DNA from: Paraburkholderia graminis C4D1M
GTDB lineage: Bacteria > Pseudomonadota > Gammaproteobacteria > Burkholderiales > Burkholderiaceae
DNA length: 64,000 nt
Direction: 5' to 3'
Assembly (NCBI RefSeq): GCF_000172415.1
Contig: NZ_ABLD01000002.1
Coordinates: forward strand, 186,001-250,000
Both the position numbers and the translations under genes were made by a program. Positions 61,067 through 64,000 of this stretch are shown here, piece by piece (the stretch's first letter is position 1; every line of letters begins with the position of its first letter). A model generated the notes under the pieces. That model saw only the letters and a list, made by a program, of their open reading frames with translations. It had not been told where the DNA came from and did no database searches.

Positions 61067-61693
61067 TCACACTTCGGTTTGTTCAGCCATCTCAAGCGCA
61101 TCGTCGACCTCAATGCCGAGATACCGGACTGTACTTTCCAGCTTAGTATGGCCGAGCAGGAGCTGTACCGCCCGAAGATTCTTTGTGCGGCGGTAAATCA
61201 GCGATGCTTTCGTTCGGCGCATCGTATGCGTGCCGTAGGCCGTGTCATCGAGCCCGATCGCTTTTATCCAACGATGCACGATCCTCGCGTACTGACGAGT
61301 TGAAAGATGAGGTGACGCGTGAATCCGGCCAGGGAACAGAAAATCTGAGGGAGACAGCCCAGCTACCCTGATCCAGCTTTCCACGCTTTCCCGCGTTTGC
61401 TCGGTGATCTCGAATTGCACCGGCCGCTGCGTCTTCTGCTGCATGACAGTCGCGCGGGGCGCTACACGAGTGCCCATGCAAACATCGCGTACCCGCAGCT
61501 TCGTCAGGTCGCACGCTCGCAGCTTGCTGTCTATTGCCAGATTGAACATCGCCAGATCACGGGTCTTTCCGCCCAGCTGAAGACGGATTCGAATGGCCCA
61601 AATTTCCTTGAGCTTCAGCGGTGATTTTTGCCCGGTCAGCTTGCCCTTGTTCCACGGGACATGAGGCAAGCTCGTGCTGATGATCGTTTCCAT
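61067..61693 (-). CDS. Small tyrosine recombinase/integrase
   Basis: A 208-residue site-specific recombinase with only a catalytic domain, of FimB/FimE size. The first catalytic Arg is in SKLRACDLTKL, HTMRRTK supplies HxxR, LLGHTKLEST the second His, and STVRYLGIEVDDA the nucleophile Tyr. AGGAG lies six bases before the ATG. Such minimal integrases move small cassettes or invert segments. It neighbours an overlapping pair of unknown genes and may mark an accessory island edge. Confidence 0.85.
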   Translation of the reverse strand: METIISTSLPHVPWNKGKLTGQKSPLKLKEIWAIRIRLQLGGKTRDLAMFNLAIDSKLRACDLTKLRVRDVCMGTRVAPRATVMQQKTQRPVQFEITEQTRESVESWIRVAGLSPSDFLFPGRIHASPHLSTRQYARIVHRWIKAIGLDDTAYGTHTMRRTKASLIYRRTKNLRAVQLLLGHTKLESTVRYLGIEVDDALEMAEQTEV

Positions 61694-61918
61694 GACAAAC
61701 TCCTTTCAGATGAAGGGAGAGTCAGTCTGCGCCAAATCCCGATGGGCGATGCCCGACCCGTTACAGCCGCTTGTGTCTCTCGAAAGCGGCCCTTCGAGGT
61801 GCCATGTCCCCCGGTGCTAACTACATTTACCCACCTTGTTCTAGCTTAATGAACCGGACTTCGAACACGTCCTTGGTCTAGCCTGATCTCGCTAGTCGGA
61901 ATGGCCCTTGTTCGGAAC

Positions 61919-62698
61919 TCAACTATCGATGAAATCGGGTTTTGGCACGTTCGGCATGTGGTCATAGGCCCTCAGCACGACGTCGATGGCAGTCAATGTC
62001 GCGTCATTGAGGTCGTACACAGACTTGAGCCACGTGGCCGCCCTTAGATATTGTCCAGCCCCCAGCCAGTTTGATTCAAGATTTGCCCGTAGCATTTTCT
62101 TTCCAGCTTCAAAAAGATCTTCGGCATCGAATTCATGCCTCGCACGGTGAAGACAAAGCGCGTAACCGAACTCTCGCGGCTTTAGGGTTTTCGTCAGCAG
62201 TATTTTCTGTGGCCCCAACCAGCGTTCGAACATGTCAACCCCAGCCTCGAAGCCGTCGTTGTGCTCCCCTCCCTGGTAAGCAAACGCCATGTAGTCGTCG
62301 AGGCCCAGGTTGATAATTTCGTTCGTTGGCCACGGTCTCTGTTCGAATCGCCACGCGGCCTCCTCGAATACGCGCGCAGCATCCCAGTGCCCCTCTGCAT
62401 TCCAGCCGGTTTCAAGCCACTCACCTGTCGCGCGCGCCCAATGAAGCTCCATGCGATGAAAGTTCGCGTCAACTCCGAATTTCTCATCGCGGCTAATCGC
62501 TGCATCAAGCCAATGATTGGCACGTGGGATCACTGGCGCGATCTGTTGTGCATAACCGACGAGCCACGCGCGTACGACCTCTCCAAGCGTGCTTGCGGCC
62601 ACGTTTCCCATTGGTCGCGATTCGTCGAATTCCGTGCTTAGAGCCCGCCTCACAGCATTATCGGAGACTTCCCTCACTCGAATCGGATCAAATTTCAT
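61919..62698 (-). CDS. Unknown protein, possible immunity protein
   Basis: A 259-residue soluble protein, predicted mostly alpha-helical, Trp- and Glu-rich (MKFDPIRVREVSDNAVRRAL, WARATGEWLETGWNAEGHWD, LGLDDYMAFAYQGGEHNDGF). It shows no signal or membrane segment. The pattern is similar to helical immunity-type proteins, but I cannot name a family. Its ATG overlaps the stop of a short upstream frame by four bases, as in toxin-immunity pairs. Function uncertain. Confidence 0.5.
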   Translation of the reverse strand: MKFDPIRVREVSDNAVRRALSTEFDESRPMGNVAASTLGEVVRAWLVGYAQQIAPVIPRANHWLDAAISRDEKFGVDANFHRMELHWARATGEWLETGWNAEGHWDAARVFEEAAWRFEQRPWPTNEIINLGLDDYMAFAYQGGEHNDGFEAGVDMFERWLGPQKILLTKTLKPREFGYALCLHRARHEFDAEDLFEAGKKMLRANLESNWLGAGQYLRAATWLKSVYDLNDATLTAIDVVLRAYDHMPNVPKPDFIDS

Positions 62699-62898
62699 TT
62701 TTGTTCGTCCGCCGGATTAAATCGCCAATTGTCGACGATTCTGGTTGAAACTTCGAACGTCCGAAAGTGGCCGATCACTGCCGGCTGTTTCCGCGATTGA
62801 TGCTCTCTCAACACTGACGGTGGCTTTGGCTGGACGGTTTCCCGCAACGGCAGCGGACAGACCTCAGCGTGCATCGCTTCGACTGTGTAGATTTGCAT
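62695..62898 (-). CDS. Short frame upstream of putative immunity gene (possibly a truncated toxin end)
   Basis: A 67-residue frame from ATG 62898, MQIYTVEAMHAEVCPLPLRE, ending RTFEVSTRIVDNWRFNPADE. The same frame stays open for 14 more codons upstream to a stop near 62938, so it may be the tail of a larger broken gene. It overlaps the next gene by four bases. No family recognised and no clear RBS. Confidence 0.35.
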   Translation of the reverse strand: MQIYTVEAMHAEVCPLPLRETVQPKPPSVLREHQSRKQPAVIGHFRTFEVSTRIVDNWRFNPADEQK

Positions 62899-63301
62899 TG
62901 CACGTCGTATGCAGTCTTTAAGAACGCCGCTCTTAGGTCACTGGAAGCGAGGGCGGAGTTCCATCGTTAAGAAGTTGATGAGTTAGCCATCCTGATTTGT
63001 CTTTACACCGGGTGCTGATGTCAATCTGTGAATCAGCCGCTCGATGGAAGGGTGTCCTTCGTCGACCGCTTACTGCACGTCACCCAGTCCGCATATTCCG
63101 TCAGCGGCACGACTTGAGCAGAACACTTTCGTCGTCATGCCTGTGAACGCGCTTCATGAGCGGATCGCAGCTATCGACGGTGCACAGAACGTCGGCGACT
63201 TCGATGGCTGCGCCACAGTCCATCTACGATGACCTCAGCTTCCGAACCGGCCGCTCCGCACTGCATATCAGCCGCTGGTATGCAGTGCCTGAGCCCAGCG
63301 G
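62899..63301. other. Gene-poor region between unknown pair and SDR
   Basis: 403 bases without a supported gene. Short plus-strand frames (63044, 63156) lack RBS and recognisable sequence. May hold remnants of whatever truncated the upstream frame. Confidence 0.4.
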
Positions 63302-64000
63302 CTACCCATGCCGCAAACCGTCTACATCGGTCGAATGCGCCAGTTCCTTTTGGGCCTCGAGCATGGTGAGACGCTCAGTCAGGGCTTTATGAACGAGTGC
63401 ATACGCGTCACTCCCCAACGTCAGCCGCTTCGGCGCCGGCTGCTGGTCCGCCGATGCGATAATCGCCGAAGCAACCTTGCGTGGATCGCCCGGAAACATG
63501 GCGAGGCCGGCTGTCGCCGTCATGCGGCGAAATTCTCCTGCAGGCGTCTTGTCATACACGTCCAATGCCTGCGCCATGTCCGCGCTCGATGAGGCGAAAC
63601 TGGTGCGCGATGCGCCAGGTTCGACCAGCGTCACTTCGATGCCAAACGGGGCGATCTCCGGCATCGTACCTTCGAAAAAGCCCTCAATGCCCCACTTGGT
63701 GGCGGCGTAGACGCCCATGGTCGGGTACGCCGCCTGGCCAACTGACGACGAAATCTGGATGATTCGACCGCCACCTTGCCGCCGCAGGTTGGGGATCGCC
63801 GCACGCGCAACCTGAATCGAACCAAGCAGATTCGTATCGAGCTGCCGCTCGATCTGCGCGTCTCCGACTTCTTCGGCGGCGCCGAACAAGGCATAGCCCG
63901 CGTTGCTTACGACGACGTCGATACGCGCCAGCTCCGAAAACGCGCGGTCGATGACCCTACGCACCGCTGAGCTGTCCGTGACATCAAGGATGCCGACCCA
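63302..64000 (-). CDS. SDR family oxidoreductase, partial (5' end beyond right edge)
   Basis: The last 233 codons of a classical SDR. Present are LDVTDSSAV (end of the second strand), SNAG, catalytic Ser in ISSSVGQ and YAATK, followed by EGFFEGTMPEIAPFGIEVTL and a C-terminal extension to about residue 280 in the full protein. The frame continues to the window end, so the cofactor-binding start is outside. It belongs to the same size class as the SDR at 11028. Substrate unknown. Confidence 0.85.
   Translation of the reverse strand, partial: WVGILDVTDSSAVRRVIDRAFSELARIDVVVSNAGYALFGAAEEVGDAQIERQLDTNLLGSIQVARAAIPNLRRQGGGRIIQISSSVGQAAYPTMGVYAATKWGIEGFFEGTMPEIAPFGIEVTLVEPGASRTSFASSSADMAQALDVYDKTPAGEFRRMTATAGLAMFPGDPRKVASAIIASADQQPAPKRLTLGSDAYALVHKALTERLTMLEAQKELAHSTDVDGLRHG

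Noticed and set aside
1..64000. CRISPR arrays, rRNA and tRNA genes
   Set aside because: No regularly spaced repeats were seen, and no tRNA- or rRNA-like sequence was recognised by eye. A tRNAscan run would be needed to exclude a tRNA formally.

Overview
This 64 kb window is GC-rich, very densely packed chromosomal DNA of Burkholderiaceae type (Paraburkholderia/Caballeronia/Burkholderia-like). The assignment rests on gene content and codon style: a GTG-started general porin, two phosphoesterases of the PlcC/AcpA type, a DUF3562 protein, IclR/LysR-controlled aromatic catabolic loci and a recombinase-in-trio (RIT) element. No rRNA, tRNA or CRISPR array was seen.

Layout. 1-5096: leftward carbohydrate block (glycogen debranching-type enzyme, GH63-type glycosidase, start of glucose-6-phosphate dehydrogenase). 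5273-7816: lipoprotein plus Tat-exported phospholipase C whose last residues are frameshifted. 7913-18543: housekeeping and accessory genes (deacylase and amino-acid binding protein with a divergent LysR, SDR, rubredoxin fusion with a tiny membrane protein, Rieske oxygenase, GT2, cytochrome b561, sarcosine oxidase-like enzyme, GNAT).

18662-34587: the centrepiece, a 14-gene leftward operon with overlapping genes. It encodes a three-component Rieske oxygenase (alpha subunit, ferredoxin, reductase) with a small HTH-like protein, two SDRs (one lacking the catalytic Tyr and Lys), cupin, alpha/beta hydrolase, IclR regulator, ThDP enzyme, aspartate dehydrogenase-like protein, aldehyde dehydrogenase, extradiol-type VOC dioxygenase and an aromatic-acid type MFS permease. 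A divergent porin and a second, paralogous IclR sit at its head. A sigma70 promoter with a perfect 7-6-7 operator precedes it. Together they look like uptake, ring hydroxylation, dehydrogenation, ring cleavage and processing of an unidentified, possibly nitrogen-containing aromatic.

34701-38481: small unknowns, an AcpA-type acid phosphatase and a secreted nuclease behind a PmrA-like box. 38611-42084: mobile DNA, an IS66 relic followed by a RIT element whose third recombinase is cut off before its active site. 42770-44447: PAP2 phosphatase (second PmrA-like box upstream) and a DUF1275 protein.

44655-53719: a TetR-controlled divergent locus: molybdenum hydroxylase (three subunits; the large one frameshifted just before the catalytic Glu), ACS-type MFS permease, a crotonase resembling 6-oxocamphor hydrolase, SMP-30 lactonase, TetR and VOC protein. 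This suggests hydroxylation and retro-Claisen cleavage of an alicyclic diketone. 53846-57533: LysR divergent from an MFS-SDR-EthD operon. 57579-64000: an N-truncated TMEM175-like gene, a 515-aa unknown protein, two small membrane proteins, a small integrase next to an overlapping pair of unknown genes, and a partial SDR running off the right edge.
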